Below are positions 22,501 through 33,400 of a DNA stretch of 64,000 nucleotides, piece after piece (the first letter of the stretch is position 1; every line of letters begins with the position of its first letter). The position numbers and the translations under genes were made by a program. Below the pieces are notes generated by a model, which was given only the letters and a program-made list of their open reading frames with translations, was not told the origin of the DNA and made no database searches. Origin of the DNA: Mesorhabditis belari. Taxonomy: Eukaryota > Nematoda > Chromadorea > Rhabditida > Rhabditidae. The DNA is taken from the NCBI GenBank assembly GCA_958450365.1, contig CAUEEP010000752.1, forward strand, positions 496,001 to 560,000. The letters run 5' to 3'.

Positions 22501-23564
22501 TAGAAAAGTTGTCGGCATCCCAGCCCAGATTCGGATCCATCCACATCTAAAGGCTAGGAATTTAGAATTTAGAATCGAATTTGAATCTAACAAGGGAAAA
22601 ACACGAACTTTTGTCTTTAATCTGGAAAAAAGGTGAGCTTTTGTCTGAACTTTATAGAATCGCGTATGAGAAATCCGAATCAGAAATCAAAATCTGCTAA
22701 ATGACTTTCCAAGTGGAAGTTCAATCGAATTGGCATCAAAATGGATGCTTTAAAGGCTCTTGCCTGGCGGGCAAAAGCTACGTTGGTGGCCTAGTGGATA
22801 ACGCACTAGATTTCCGCCTATAGGATCCGCCTCCCAGGAATAATTCGACCCCTGATGCTACCTTCTGTTTTTATTTTTCTTTTGGAGCAACTTCTAGCAT
22901 CTTGCAGCTATTTGCATTATGGCGGCTAGCAAAATAGTGCAAAATAGTACAAAAGCTCATCTTGAGTTCGTGCTTTTCCCTAGTAATTTGTGCCAAATCT
23001 TTAAGAAAGAGCCAACTGACCATCAAAAACTCGGCAAAAGCTACGTTAAGCTCAGGCTTAGGCTTAGGCTTAGGCTTGGACTTCGTGCGAAGGCTAGCGG
23101 CTAGCGCCTCGCACTAAGTCTATTTGGGTTTGGGCTGAACCCCCATTTTTTGGATCTCAGCCGGTTCTCGGAGCTACGGGTGTCCGTTTGGCGGTGTGCT
23201 TTGGAACCCAATGGGAGTATGTTGACAAAATTTCAGGTTAGGCTTAGGCTTAGGCTCAGTACAAAAGCTCATCTTGAGTTCGTGCTTTTCCCTAGTAATT
23301 TGTGCCAAATCTTTAAGAAAGAGCCAACTGACCATCAAAAACTCATTCTGGAATTGAATCGTTTCCTCTTTTTGATCCTAAAATTTATGTGCTATTTGTA
23401 AAAATCTAAACCTTACCATTGAAAGTAATCGAAAAGAATTCAACGTGATATTCACTAATAGAGCCACACCAGAAGGCATTGGAAATTGTCCGTTATTGTA
23501 CTTTATCGGACTGAGCATTTCTTGAATGAGCACTTGCTCCAGGGGAATCATCAAAGTTTTGACT
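13516..23564 (-). CDS. LGIC-A: Cys-loop ligand-gated ion channel subunit
   Basis: Nicotinic-receptor-superfamily subunit, diverged (lgc-type). Exons: 23417-23564, 23333-23377, 22431-22546, 19532-19619, 19335-19490, 18127-18201, about 15932-16020 (5' edge unresolved), 15813-15893, 15678-15771, 15525-15636, 14151-14307, 13996-14109, 13516-13554; upstream exon(s) with a signal peptide not found. Shown: [17 protein letters not shown] in the ligand-binding fold; Cys-loop [15 protein letters not shown] (13 residues between cysteines); M1 [20 protein letters not shown]2 [20 protein letters not shown]3 ending [13 protein letters not shown]4 [19 protein letters not shown]; terminal [12 protein letters not shown]. 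No YxCC pair, so not an alpha type. The last intron contains a family C palindrome; skipping it restores a C-terminus matching LGIC-B and LGIC-C. Confidence 0.85.
13582..13960. mobile_element. family C palindrome, variant interior, in last intron of LGIC-A
   Basis: Ends ggggggtgggacaagtgcga and cgcatttgtcccaccccc. The inner arms differ from the other copies (gcgtagattccgaatttcga and complement, ccttaggcaaggccgtagag and complement), so two subfamilies share terminal sequence. If read as coding it would give LGIC-A a spurious 50-residue tail. Confidence 0.85.
14568..14744. repeat. 6-bp satellite (CCAACT)n
   Basis: About 29 units of ccaact with ccaacc, tcaact and ccagcc variants in the M3-M4-loop intron of LGIC-A. 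Every frame is open on both strands, giving false Q/L-, N/S-, E/L- and V/G-rich ORFs. Confidence 0.95.
16183..16623 (+). pseudogene. pogo/Tigger-type transposase tail with internal duplication
   Basis: A 146-codon frame contains [19 protein letters not shown], then [14 protein letters not shown], the usual C-terminal block of pogo-family DDE_1 proteins (AW..I....I..SFK.CG...D..IHCF). The segment [17 protein letters not shown] occurs twice, about 225 bases apart, an in-frame internal duplication. No catalytic DDE part is present. Accgtaaaagctgtaatag element ends sit just upstream at 16050-16130. It lies in an intron of LGIC-A on the opposite strand. Confidence 0.6.
16690..17226 (+). mobile_element. 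internally deleted mariner element
   Basis: Terminal inverted repeats ttagggtgatgcaaaagaaa and, complemented, ttagggtggtgcaaaagaag, flanked by TA. Inside, 16860-17190 encodes a mariner N-terminal helix-turn-helix: [71 protein letters not shown]. The catalytic half is gone: the frame ends about 40 bases from the right end. Non-autonomous. Confidence 0.85.
17596..17890. mobile_element. 295-bp palindrome
   Basis: Arms of about 120 bp (gagtgggtctaggagcgtcc ... ggacgctcctagacccactc) around an asymmetric core. Three direct copies of cagctgattatgaatt precede it (17578-17605). Confidence 0.85.
18822..19087. mobile_element. fold-back element, family A
   Basis: Ends taaatactgtaatagtaccc and ctattacagtatttacggta. 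The core contains ggtatcaaaaaatagc and its complement, so the transcript could form a long hairpin. Other copies: 21451-21878, 22229-22402 (partial), 31536-31799. A variant is at 57071-57712. Confidence 0.85.
19732..21336 (+). mobile_element. Tc3-like transposon, full length but mutated
   Basis: Long terminal inverted repeats of about 190 bp (cagtccgtttcatatttctt at both ends, flanked by TA), each also holding an inner gaaacggtcgcagaatc block. It carries one transposase gene. Inserted in the intron of LGIC-A between its two Cys-loop-region exons and the MWMDP exon. Confidence 0.9.
20037..21050 (+). pseudogene. Tc3-like DDE transposase, two frameshifts
   Basis: N-terminal helix-turn-helix (20037-20212: [34 protein letters not shown]), a second reading frame (about 20213-20400: [24 protein letters not shown]), then a third (20415-21050) with [34 protein letters not shown] and [17 protein letters not shown], giving the D, D and E (DD34E) catalytic residues. 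A 41-base intron (about 20436-20476, gttggg...tatttag) lies just before the first catalytic Asp. Frame changes near 20210 and 20400 are not explained by introns, so this copy is probably inactive. Confidence 0.8.
21451..21878. mobile_element. fold-back element, family A, nested or duplicated copy
   Basis: Starts accgtaaatactgtaatagt and ends tacagtatttacggta, but contains the atgcgtctttggtatcaaaa block twice, so one copy sits inside or beside another. Confidence 0.75.
22229..22402. mobile_element. fold-back element, family A, partial
   Basis: Contains the hairpin core and the right end (actattacagtatttacg); the left end is missing. Confidence 0.7.
22780..22856 (+). pseudogene. tRNA-like sequence
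   Basis: Box-A-like TGGCCTAGTGGATAACGCAC and box-B-like AATTCGACCCC spaced as in a tRNA; the stems do not close properly. Probably a tRNA pseudogene or SINE head. It lies just upstream of the TTAGGC-associated duplication. Confidence 0.35.
22951..23344. repeat. 86-bp direct duplication separated by interstitial (TTAGGC)n
   Basis: The block 22951-23036 recurs at 23259-23344 (gtacaaaagctcatcttgag start, ccaactgaccatcaaaaact end). Between them are two short runs of the nematode telomere unit: about 23049-23078 and 23236-23256. The second block contains the 3' edge of a real LGIC-A exon (23333-23377) and its GTCAGT donor; the first is the broken duplicate. Confidence 0.9.
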
Positions 23565-24830
23565 CTGAAGCGGACAAGTAGTGAAAATGAAAGAAAATCT
23601 TTTCTCTTAACATTTTCCTCTTAAAAAATGCACTTTCTAAAACGTGCTACAGTAATTTTGGCTACCGTAATCTTAGCTATAAATAATAGGGCATAAAATG
23701 ATTAGCTTAAATGAATAGATTGACTAAAGCTGAAGCTAAGATTACGGTAGCTTTCGACACATTTTATTGGGTTTTCCAGTTATGAATGCGCGTTTTTACT
23801 ATTTTGTAAATTTCTCAAGATATCGAACAGATGTATATGAGTGTTATATATCATTCGAGAGCTGAAGATTTCCTCTACATGTTGGAATAAAAAAGTTTTT
23901 GAATTCATGCAACTTTTTGGGAAATTGACTGCACAAAGGGAGAGGTCGCTTTCGAAAAAACCCACTCCAGCTTAGCTATTCCTCAAGTTTTATGGTGTAA
24001 AATAACCGCCCAGAAAAGAAAAGAAAAGTAAAGATGCTCTGAAATTGTTATATTTAAAAACAAGTTGTATTGATATATCTATTGGCCAAACATCAAACGG
24101 TTAACTCAATTTGAGCGGAGTCAAAACTTGATCCAAAGGCACCCTTCCATTTTTTTTGGCTACCCCTTCTTCTGTGCAGTCAATTTGCCCAAAAGCTGAA
24201 CAAATTCAAAAACTTTTTATATCAAAATGTAGAGGAGATCTTCAGCTTTCGAATAATACTCATATATATATCTTTTTCTTGATTTCGGTATCTGGAGAAA
24301 TTTACAAAATAGTGAGAAACGCGCATTCATAACTGGACAACCCAATAGATTTACCTAATTCAGCCAATCGTTCCGCACCGTCCGTCCAGTTCAGTCTATT
24401 CTGTGATCAATTTATGCGAATAAAAACTGAAACCCTTAACGCGAATTTTTTTCATTTCTCCATTCAAAAATTCAGAACATGAGTTAAAACGAAATTTGAG
24501 AAGCCGAAATTTCTTTGCAAATATGAGTTTCGATCTTTTTTCCTTTTTTCGTGGAAATGATGCCATTTCAAAATTTCTCAGGGTCAAAATAGAAACTTTC
24601 TGCCAACAAAGATCATCAAAAAGGAAATGTTTTTGAGTTTATTTTTAAATACAACATGTAGTTAGACATGTCAGCAATCCATAAAGCCAAACCAACTATA
24701 TTAAAGCCATCTATATTAAAGTAAAAGGTATCATTCAAAAGCAAAGCTCAATAAAATACGCTAAAGTTTATTAAAACGTTAACAAAAGTGGAAAAGAGCA
24801 CAATCGGTTCAAGTCGAATAAGGTTTGAGT

Positions 24831-25300
24831 ACCGTATTTTTCCTCAATAATTCCTCAATAATAGTGCACCTTTAGCTTCGTCTAAATTGCTAGAAATCTC
24901 GAGAACCGCTTAACAGAATCTATCGATGTGGGGTCGGAAAATGTAGCTGACGATGAGATCTTGTGGGGGATTTGAGTGTTGAGCTTCTGGGAAAACTTAG
25001 GAACCGTAAAATAGGCATCAATTCGGCTTGGCGGGGTGCACTACTATTAGAGACTATTATACGGCACTTGAAAACTATAATAGTAAGCAAAAGCTATTGT
25101 GATTGTGGTACCTTGTCAGTTTTACTCTGGAACCTGTAAGTATTTTAGGGTTTCAGTAAAGCCAGTCCAGGCAAGTTTAGGAAAATCGGCTTTTGCCTGG
25201 TCTGACTCTGACTTTGCCTAAACTAGTCTGGTCCAGAAAAATGCTCTTGGAACAACCTGTATAAGAAATTCCTTTCAAGATATTTAAGTTTTAAGCTACC
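24831..25300. mobile_element. family B element plus adjoining palindrome, copy 2
   Basis: Family B fold-back at 24831-25065, followed by a second inverted-repeat block (cagtccaggcaagtttagga with its complement). The whole composite reappears inverted at 40870-41314, so it moves or duplicates as a unit. Confidence 0.75.
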
Positions 25301-25327
25301 AAATGAAATATAGTTTTTTCATTAGAT

Positions 25328-25545
25328 ACCGTATTCTCTAATAGTAGTGCACGCTGAGCGTCGCCTAAATTGCTAGAAATCTCGAGAACCGCTTATCAGA
25401 ACCTATCGATTTGGGGTTGGAAAATGTAGCTGACGATGAGATCTTGTTGGGGATTAGAGTGTTGAGCTTCTGGGAAAACTTGAAAACCGTAAAATAGTCA
25501 TCAACTCGGCTTGGTGGGGTGCACTACTTTTAGGGAAAATACGGT
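25328..25545. mobile_element. fold-back element, family B, copy 3
   Basis: Ends accgtattctctaatagtag and tttagggaaaatacggt; interior as in copy 1. Confidence 0.85.
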
Positions 25546-25623
25546 GTTCACTAGACTTGTAACGAAAACATCTGTCGGTCCTTTTTTGTCGTTAGCAACC
25601 TAAGGTTCCTTGTGTTTTTCTGA

Positions 25624-25877
25624 GCACCAACCCTTCGATTTTGACTATCATTCGATGCAGAATGAAATTGTGCGTCGAATGATACCAAAAAATAACTCAA
25701 AATATAATATCCACGCAAAGTTATGAGGTAAAAGGTCAAGTCCCGCCCATAATGGGGTTTGAGCCAATAACTTTGCATGGATATTACATTTTGAGTTAAT
25801 TTTTGGTATCATTCGACGCCCAATTTCATTCTACATCGAATGATAGTTAAAATAGTCAAAATCGAAGGGTTGGTGCT
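25624..25877. mobile_element. 254-bp palindrome
   Basis: Arms agcaccaacccttcgatttt / aaaatcgaagggttggtgct, with gaatgataccaaaaaataac and complement inside. Its right arm adjoins the start of the 25.9-27.4 kb tandem duplication. Confidence 0.85.
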
Positions 25878-27450
25878 GACCTGCCCAGTGAAATCAGGGA
25901 CCTACAAGTCCATAACTTTCAACCAGTTAAATCTGAATTCTAATTGGTAGAATCAATAAAATGAATAACGCCAATCGATTCTCCGACCCCGAAAACCCCA
26001 ATTAAAAATCTACAGCTGAATATCTTCGTTTTGTGTCATTTACAAAGCAAAAGAAAAAATGCCTATGATCATGAAGGTGTTCATTGCGCGTTCGTTTCAT
26101 TGTAATCGCTCTCTATCTGGCAAACCCCTTCCGTATAAAGTGCTTGCCTTTTTGAATCTTTAAAAGGGAAGTAGCGGTGAGCGACTGAGTTTTTCCTGCA
26201 TTCTGGGCATCACCATATACAAATTCTTGGGATCAAATTTTTCCCTTGAATTTGGCTGTATCCTTGCTATCAATTCTACATTCCATTAAACCATTGTGAC
26301 ACTTAAACAGCAGCTAAACTTGGCAGAACAATGCTATCTGATTTGAGCGCTCTGTCTCCGCACTTAATCACTCCCCATCTGGCAAACCCCTTCGGTATAA
26401 AGTGCTTCCCTTTTTAAATCTTCAAAACCGAAGTAGCGCTGAGCAACTAAACTTTTCCGTTTTGCTCCCGTTTTTCTTAGGCTTTTGATCCAATCATATT
26501 TTATTTTATGTCATTTGCAAGTCTGATATTTCTTCTTTAAAACTTTAAAGCCTAATTTTCCCTAAATTCTATATTCCATTAAACTATTGTGACACTTAAA
26601 CGGCAGCTAAGAACAATGCGATCTGACTTGAGCTCTTGTTTTTCCTAGGATTGTGTGATTTCCTCAAATTCTAATCACTTGTTTGAACAAAATGAAAACT
26701 TTTTGACTTCTTTAAACGTTTTTATAAAGGTGTTTCTTGTTTGTTTTCACAGATTTAGATAAAATTTATTCCATTCAATAAGTGTCATCTCATAAACATG
26801 GCGGCTATGATGATATTGCCTGACTGAAAGAAGTTGTTGAAGGGTTGGTGCTGACCTGCCCAGTGAAATCAGGGATGAACCTACAAGTCCATAACTTTCA
26901 ACCAGTTAAACCTGTATTCTAATTGGTAGAATCAATAAAATGAATAACGCGAATCGATTCTCCGACCCCGAAAACCCCCTACGCCTATGAAAAAGTGCAT
27001 ATGTAAATGATCATGGAGGTGTTCATTGCGCGTTCGTTTCATTGTAATCGCTCTCTATCTGATAAACCCCTTCCGTATAAAGTGCTTGCCTTTTGAATCT
27101 TTAAAAGGGAAGTAGCGGTGAGCGACTGAGTTTTTCCTGCATTCTGGGCATCACCATGTACAAATTCTTGGGATCAAATTTTTCCCTTGAATTTGGCTGT
27201 ATCCTTGCTATCAATTCTACATTCCATTAAACCATTGTGACCATTGTACTTAAATTCTAATCATTCGTTTGAACAAAATGTAAACTTTTTGACTTCTTTA
27301 AACGTTTTTACAATTGTTGTAAGTGTTTAGTGTAAGTGTTACAGTGTTTCTTGTTTGTTTTCAAAGATTTAGATACAATTTATTCCATTCAATAAGTGTC
27401 ATCTCATAAACATGGCGGCTATGATGATATTGCCTGACTGAAAGAAGTTT
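25865..27450. repeat. imperfect tandem duplication containing the last exon of LGIC-B
   Basis: Segment 25865-26835 and segment 26836-27450 share the same order of blocks: gggttggtgctgacctgccc, aataaaatgaataacgc, cttccgtataaagtgcttgc, and at the end catggcggctatgatgatat. The second copy is internally shortened and the first has an extra duplication at about 26340-26640. The final block is the terminal coding exon of LGIC-B, so a spare copy of that exon lies at about 26785-26830. Confidence 0.8.
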
Positions 27451-30400
27451 TTGAAAAGCTTTTCGAATGGTAAACCAACTTGAAATATAAACAAAAATAT
27501 GATGTCCAATCGGTCAAATATTTTCGTCCATAAAAGTTTCCATTCCTCTTCAGCGTGTTGTCGAGAAATGAATGATCGAACGAGGTGTAAACTCTGGAAA
27601 AGAGTTTTGAACTTGAAAAAGGTTTAACTCTAATAGAATCCCTTAATTTTATGTTACTTGATATAATTGTTTCCTTGCTTTGAAAGCTTCAATGGAACCA
27701 ATTTCGAATTCATTATTTTGTAGCGCCGGAATCAAGCGTGGAGGATCGGGCAACGCTGAAGGATTCGTCTTCCCTGAAGTGCACGAGAGACGCAGAAATC
27801 GGCAAAAACTAAAGATCTATTTGCCATTACATTTATTCACATAAATAATGTGGTAAAAACAATACACAAGCACAACTCTTAAGCCTTAAATGTAGGAAAG
27901 AAAAAGAAAAAAATTCTATGTAAAAGAGAACCAATAATCTAGCCGTGGAATCGAACCCTTGACCTCCCGACTATGATAAAGGACTCTTATCCAGTCGGCC
28001 ATGGGGGACTGGGGAAGGGGCATGAAATTTGCTGTCAAAAGGGAAGCAGCGACTAAAGTTAGCGATACCAAGACCATATTTAAGTAAATAAAAGGACTAA
28101 ACTTGATCTAAAGAACTTTCAGCGTTGATAAAATTTATTATTCCTTTGCTGGCGGGTTTAGCTTCTTTTCAAACCCTCACAAGTCTGGTGGTCTCCAATT
28201 TCTTTGATCTGCTCGTGCGTGAATCTCCAGCAACGTAATTGAAACGACTGTGCCAATGGAGCAAATGAAAATCTCAGCAACAATATAGTTTCCTGAAGGA
28301 ATTGATGATTTGAAATCAAGATCTAGTCAAAGAAATGTGGTTTGGTAGATCCTTACTTACTGAATGATTGATTCAATCAATCATAGATGAATCAACATCT
28401 ACAGAGTCTTCAATCATTGCCCGGACTCGGTATTTTAAGTTTAACTCAAGACTCAGATATGCAATCATCTCATGCTTTGTTTTAATAGAAAATTTAAGTA
28501 TTTTTCTACAATGGATTCTTAGGTCTGAGAAAAATACTTTTTCTATCTTTTTTTATAGAAACTCAAAGTTGGTTTGGTTGGTTGAGTTGCTTGGCGCGGC
28601 ACTTGCTGTTGGCGGCTTTTCAGAAAACGCCAAAGATTGAGCATATCTTTAAAGGCTTTTGTTTTTGCAATACGTTTTAAACATTATTAAACAAATCGGA
28701 AGGTAAAGTGACACTCAATTAGGTAAAAATTTGTTATTTCTTGGTTTCACTTGGACCTAAGCGTTGGCTTTTCAAAAGATGACCCTGCAAAATGAAATTT
28801 TTCATTTTTCAGTTTCTGTTAAATGTGAGTCTTTAATCTTTAGGTAAATGTAACCAAATAAAAAAGAGATAGGAAACCAAATTTAAAGGGATAGGGAACC
28901 AAATTTAAAGAGATGAAGAACCAAACTTGTAGAGATAGGGAACTAAATTTAAAGAAATAGAAACTTAATTTAGTGCTGAAACGTTCGTAATACCAAAATT
29001 TTTTTGTTAAATCCTTTAAAAACAAGTGTCGCGCCAAGCAACTCCACTGCCAACTTTGAGATTCGATAAAAAAGGCAGAAAGAGTTTTTTTCGTCAAATC
29101 TAAGAATGCATCGTAGAAAAATATTTAAATTTTCGGGAGTGGGACAAATGCGACCTTTTTTTGCGCACCCGGACATTTGCGCACCTTTTTTTCCGCACCT
29201 TGCCCATTAGGCACCTTTTTTCGCGTTTTAAAAAGCTCTAAAAAGCTAATATTAACCAATTTCTATTCCAAAAGTTGTTTTTCTAGGTAATTTTAGGGCG
29301 TAGAATCGAAATTTTGACATAACAGAGCATGTGGAACCAATTTGAAAGACAAAACGGCTAGATCAAATTACAGAAAGTTGTCGATTTTTCTCTTTGTATA
29401 ACTCCGTCCGTTTGTTTCCACATGCTCTGTTATGTCAAAATTTCGATTCTACGCCCTAAAATTACCTAGAAAAACAACTTTTGGAATAGAAATTGGTTAA
29501 TATTAGCTTTTAGAGCTTTTTTAAAACGCGAAAAAAGGTGCGCTAATGGGCAAGGTGCGAAAAAAAAGGTGCGCAAATGTCCGGGTGCGCAAAAAAAAGG
29601 TCGCATTTGTCCCACCCCCAAATTTTCTCTTAAAGCGTGAGATGATTGCACATCTAAGTGCTGAGTTTCACTTAAAATAATGAATCCGGGTAACTCAATT
29701 GAACTCAATTCGTTGGCATTCGTTGGCATCCAGATACCAGATTTGGTTCAAGATTTTCATGGACTCAGTCCTTGAATTCAGGCATTGAGATCGCCAATAA
29801 CATGTTCAATCCGAGTTCTGCCTTTTGAGAATTTAATCTAGTACTATTGATACAGTTTAGTACCATTAATCCGACTTAGGTCTATTGATAAATCGAGTCT
29901 CTGAACAATTACGAACTAATTCTTTCACCTCACCCAACAATGGCAATCGTTCAACTTTCGGCATCATTGACGAGAGCAAATTCAAGAGCATTGAGATCGC
30001 CAATAACATGTTCAATCCGAGTTCTGCACTTTGAGAATTTAAGGAAAACTTTAAAATGGATCACCGACTCGTTGCCATCTTTCCATTCGTTGACTGAATG
30101 GGGTGAACATGCCGAGAATCGTCAACACACCGACGATCAGCGTTGGGATCTGGAATTGTGATTTGTTTGAAATCTTGAAGTGACTTTTAAACCTGAATGA
30201 TCATCACATAATAAACGGGTTTGCGCTCAAGGTGAAGGTTGAAATAGATGAGGGAATAGTTCCAGTCACCGGCTGGTTGAATGTAAATCTAAGAATGAGA
30301 TTCGGGTCGTTTTAACGAGGCTAATTTGTTCTAAAAAGCACCTAAAACTACCATAATCAATCATAATGTTGGCTTCCAATAGTTTTCCAAAGCTTTTCAG

Positions 30401-33400
30401 AATCGAAAATGAAAATGAAGCTCAAAATTCTAACATTTAGACCAAAAGGTGGACTGAACCAGTGAACCAGTGAATATTTTTTTCAGAAATGGACATTCGA
30501 AAGTTGAAAGAGGGTGAGGTGATGTGCTTTAAGAAGAAAAATTGGGGAGTAAATCGAAGAAAAAACATCTCATTCTTTTCTCGAATTCTCGGATTCTAGT
30601 GGTGCGATGAAAAGGTTGGTTTCATTATTAAAACTTTTGCAATTATAGACTTTAGAATTAGGTCTGATTGAGCCAGCATGATTTTTACTAAATTTGAAGC
30701 TTTTCTTGGACGTGGACGTGGACAAGACTTTTCTTGGACGTGGACCTGGACAAGACATTTCTTGGACGTGGACGTGGACAAGACTTTTCTTGGACGTGGA
30801 CGTGGACAAGACTTTTCTTCGACGTGGACGTGGACAAGAATTTTCTTGGACGTGGACGTGGACAAGACTTTTCTTCGACGTGGACGTGGACAAGAATTTT
30901 CTTGGACGTGGACGTGGACAAGACTTTTCTTGGACGAGCCTTTAATAGATCAATCCTCTTAGCTTCTTAAAATCATAATATTTCTTTCATATTTACTTAC
31001 TTTTCATACTAAATTAAAAATCGAGTACAAGCTACAAGAATTAATCAGCTATCAAATCAAATCCCTGACTTCACCAATGAAGTTCACTTGGCCTCTATCA
31101 AAATAATATTAAGCTGTTCAGAAATTCTTTTCGTTCCATTTCATACTTTCGTTTAAAACCAACAAATACACTAATTGAACTACGGGTTGTTTCATAAAAA
31201 AAACCAATTATTTTTCTACAAAATAACATTAAAATGGGTTTAAAATGTCTTATTTCCGCATTTTTTAGGAGCGTGAAGTCAGAAAGTCAAAAAGGGCTCG
31301 AAGAAGATTTAGACACTTTAGAAGAAGGAAACCTATCTTTGTGTCAATAGATAAAGGATAGAGCATAAAAAGTTTGGTATATAGCTAAATTTTCAGAAAA
31401 ATTCATTTAGCCAATTTCTTCATAGAGGTTTTTATAGATTTTTATGAAAAACAGGCTTTCACTGCTTGAAAGTGAACCAAAATTGACTTAAAAAGATGGG
31501 AAATTGAACAATAAACGTTTATTTAGAGCAAAATATACCGTAAATACTGTAATAGTACCCCACCCCCCTCGTACAGTCGCGTAGTCGCAAGAGTTTTTTA
31601 GTATTTCATTTTTTTCAAAGCGCCCGTACTTTCAAAAAATGCGTCTTTGGTATCAAAAAATAGCCCTGAATTTCAGCTATTTTTTGATACCTAAGCACGC
31701 ATTGTAGCATAAACCAGTGTCGAGAAAAACGCGTTCAAAGCTAGACTACGCAACACTCCGCACCGTCATTATGGGGGTGGGGGTACAGTATTTACGGTAA
31801 GGGAATTTGTTTATTTTTTGAAACGAAAACGAGTAGGAAAAGGAGTGAAAAGACTTTCTGGATAGCTTAACATTAACTCACCTCCCGTTTCTCATATGCA
31901 TCGATTTTGATTAGTTGCCATTCGGAATTCCCGAAATAAGAGATTACACCAGAATTCTAAAAGTCTTCATTTTATTATACTAACTTTTGAATCACCTCTC
32001 CAGCTAGTACACCTAAATCCGCCTCAAATTCAGTGGCAGTTGGGTGGAGTTGGATTAAATTGTCATCGTAAGTCCAAGAGCCCAACATCAAGACGCATTT
32101 CTTAAATTATATTGTAATATTTTCTATTGAATTACACTTTTTCGTGGTAAAACTGTGATAAAACTGAAGTACAGTAGCGCTCAAAATGATTTAGACGATG
32201 GTATTTGATGGTAAATGATGTAGAGATGTGAGAATGAATGTGCAAATGTCAGAACCTAAATGCATTTAGTCTACTAAATCGAATTTTTAAGTGTTCTAAA
32301 GTGTCTATAAACAGTAAGAAGCTATATGGGACTTCTAGAAATGGCAAAAGATGATCAAAATTGGCTTTCAGCTACGAAAAATCCGAAATTTTTAAAATCA
32401 AAATCGTTTGCCTGGCGAAAGCTTGCCAGCTGAGCCTCCAAGAAGCCAGCTGAGCCTCCAAGAAGCCAGCTGAGCCTCCAAGAAGCCAGCTGAGCCTCCA
32501 AGAAGCCAGCTGAGCCTCCAAGAAGCCAGCTGAGCCTCCAAGAAGCCAGCTGAGCCTCCAAGAAGCCAGCTGAGCCTCCAAGAAGCCAGCTGAGCCTCCA
32601 AGAAGCCAGCTGAGCCTCCAAGAAGCCAGCTGAGCCTCCAGCCCCTAGACAGAGGATAAAGCACGCCTCTTTTCTTTTCTCTTTGTGAGATATGTGAGAT
32701 ATCATACTCAAAAACAAAGTTGTACCTAGATTAGCTTCTAGATAAGCCTGAGAGCTCCATTATGACCATTTTTGAAATGATTAGATTGATTTTGGAACTT
32801 AAAACATTAAAAAACTATTACTTTTAAAACTTTTTTTTGAACTTTTTTGAGAAGCTGTGCACGCGCGCGCCGGGCCATAATCTTTTTGAAAAACACTTTT
32901 TAGGCTAAAAAAATACATGGAGAATCCGAATTTGTGATCAGATTTGCTCAAAAATGCATAGTTAAAAAGATGAACTTCCACCGAACTCAGGAGACTCAAA
33001 AATTTATGGTAACCAATAGATAAAAGCTTTTAGGCTTATAATATTAGAAAATGATCAAGGTAAAACTTTGTTTTCTGAGTGTAAGTCGACATCTGACAAA
33101 GAGAAAAATATATAATAAATCATTTTGAGCGCGACTGTATTATGATAACTCACTTGTCGATCATATGGGAAATCCGCTAGATGGAGTTCACATGGAAGCG
33201 TTCGCTAAAACGTTTTCTTGTTTCGTAAATGCTCAAAATCAGCATTGTTTTATGGAATTTTGTGCAAATTCAAGAAATTTTACTTAACCTTATCAAAAAG
33301 TAGCAAAACGTAGCTCGGTTTTTTTATAACTACTTCAAAAAAAGTTAAGCAAGCTAATTGGAATCGGATCATCTGGAGGAATCGGATGATCTTGAGGAAT

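Noticed and set aside
30570..30970. Six overlapping long ORFs around 30.7 kb
   Set aside because: All are shadows of one 28-30-bp tandem repeat.
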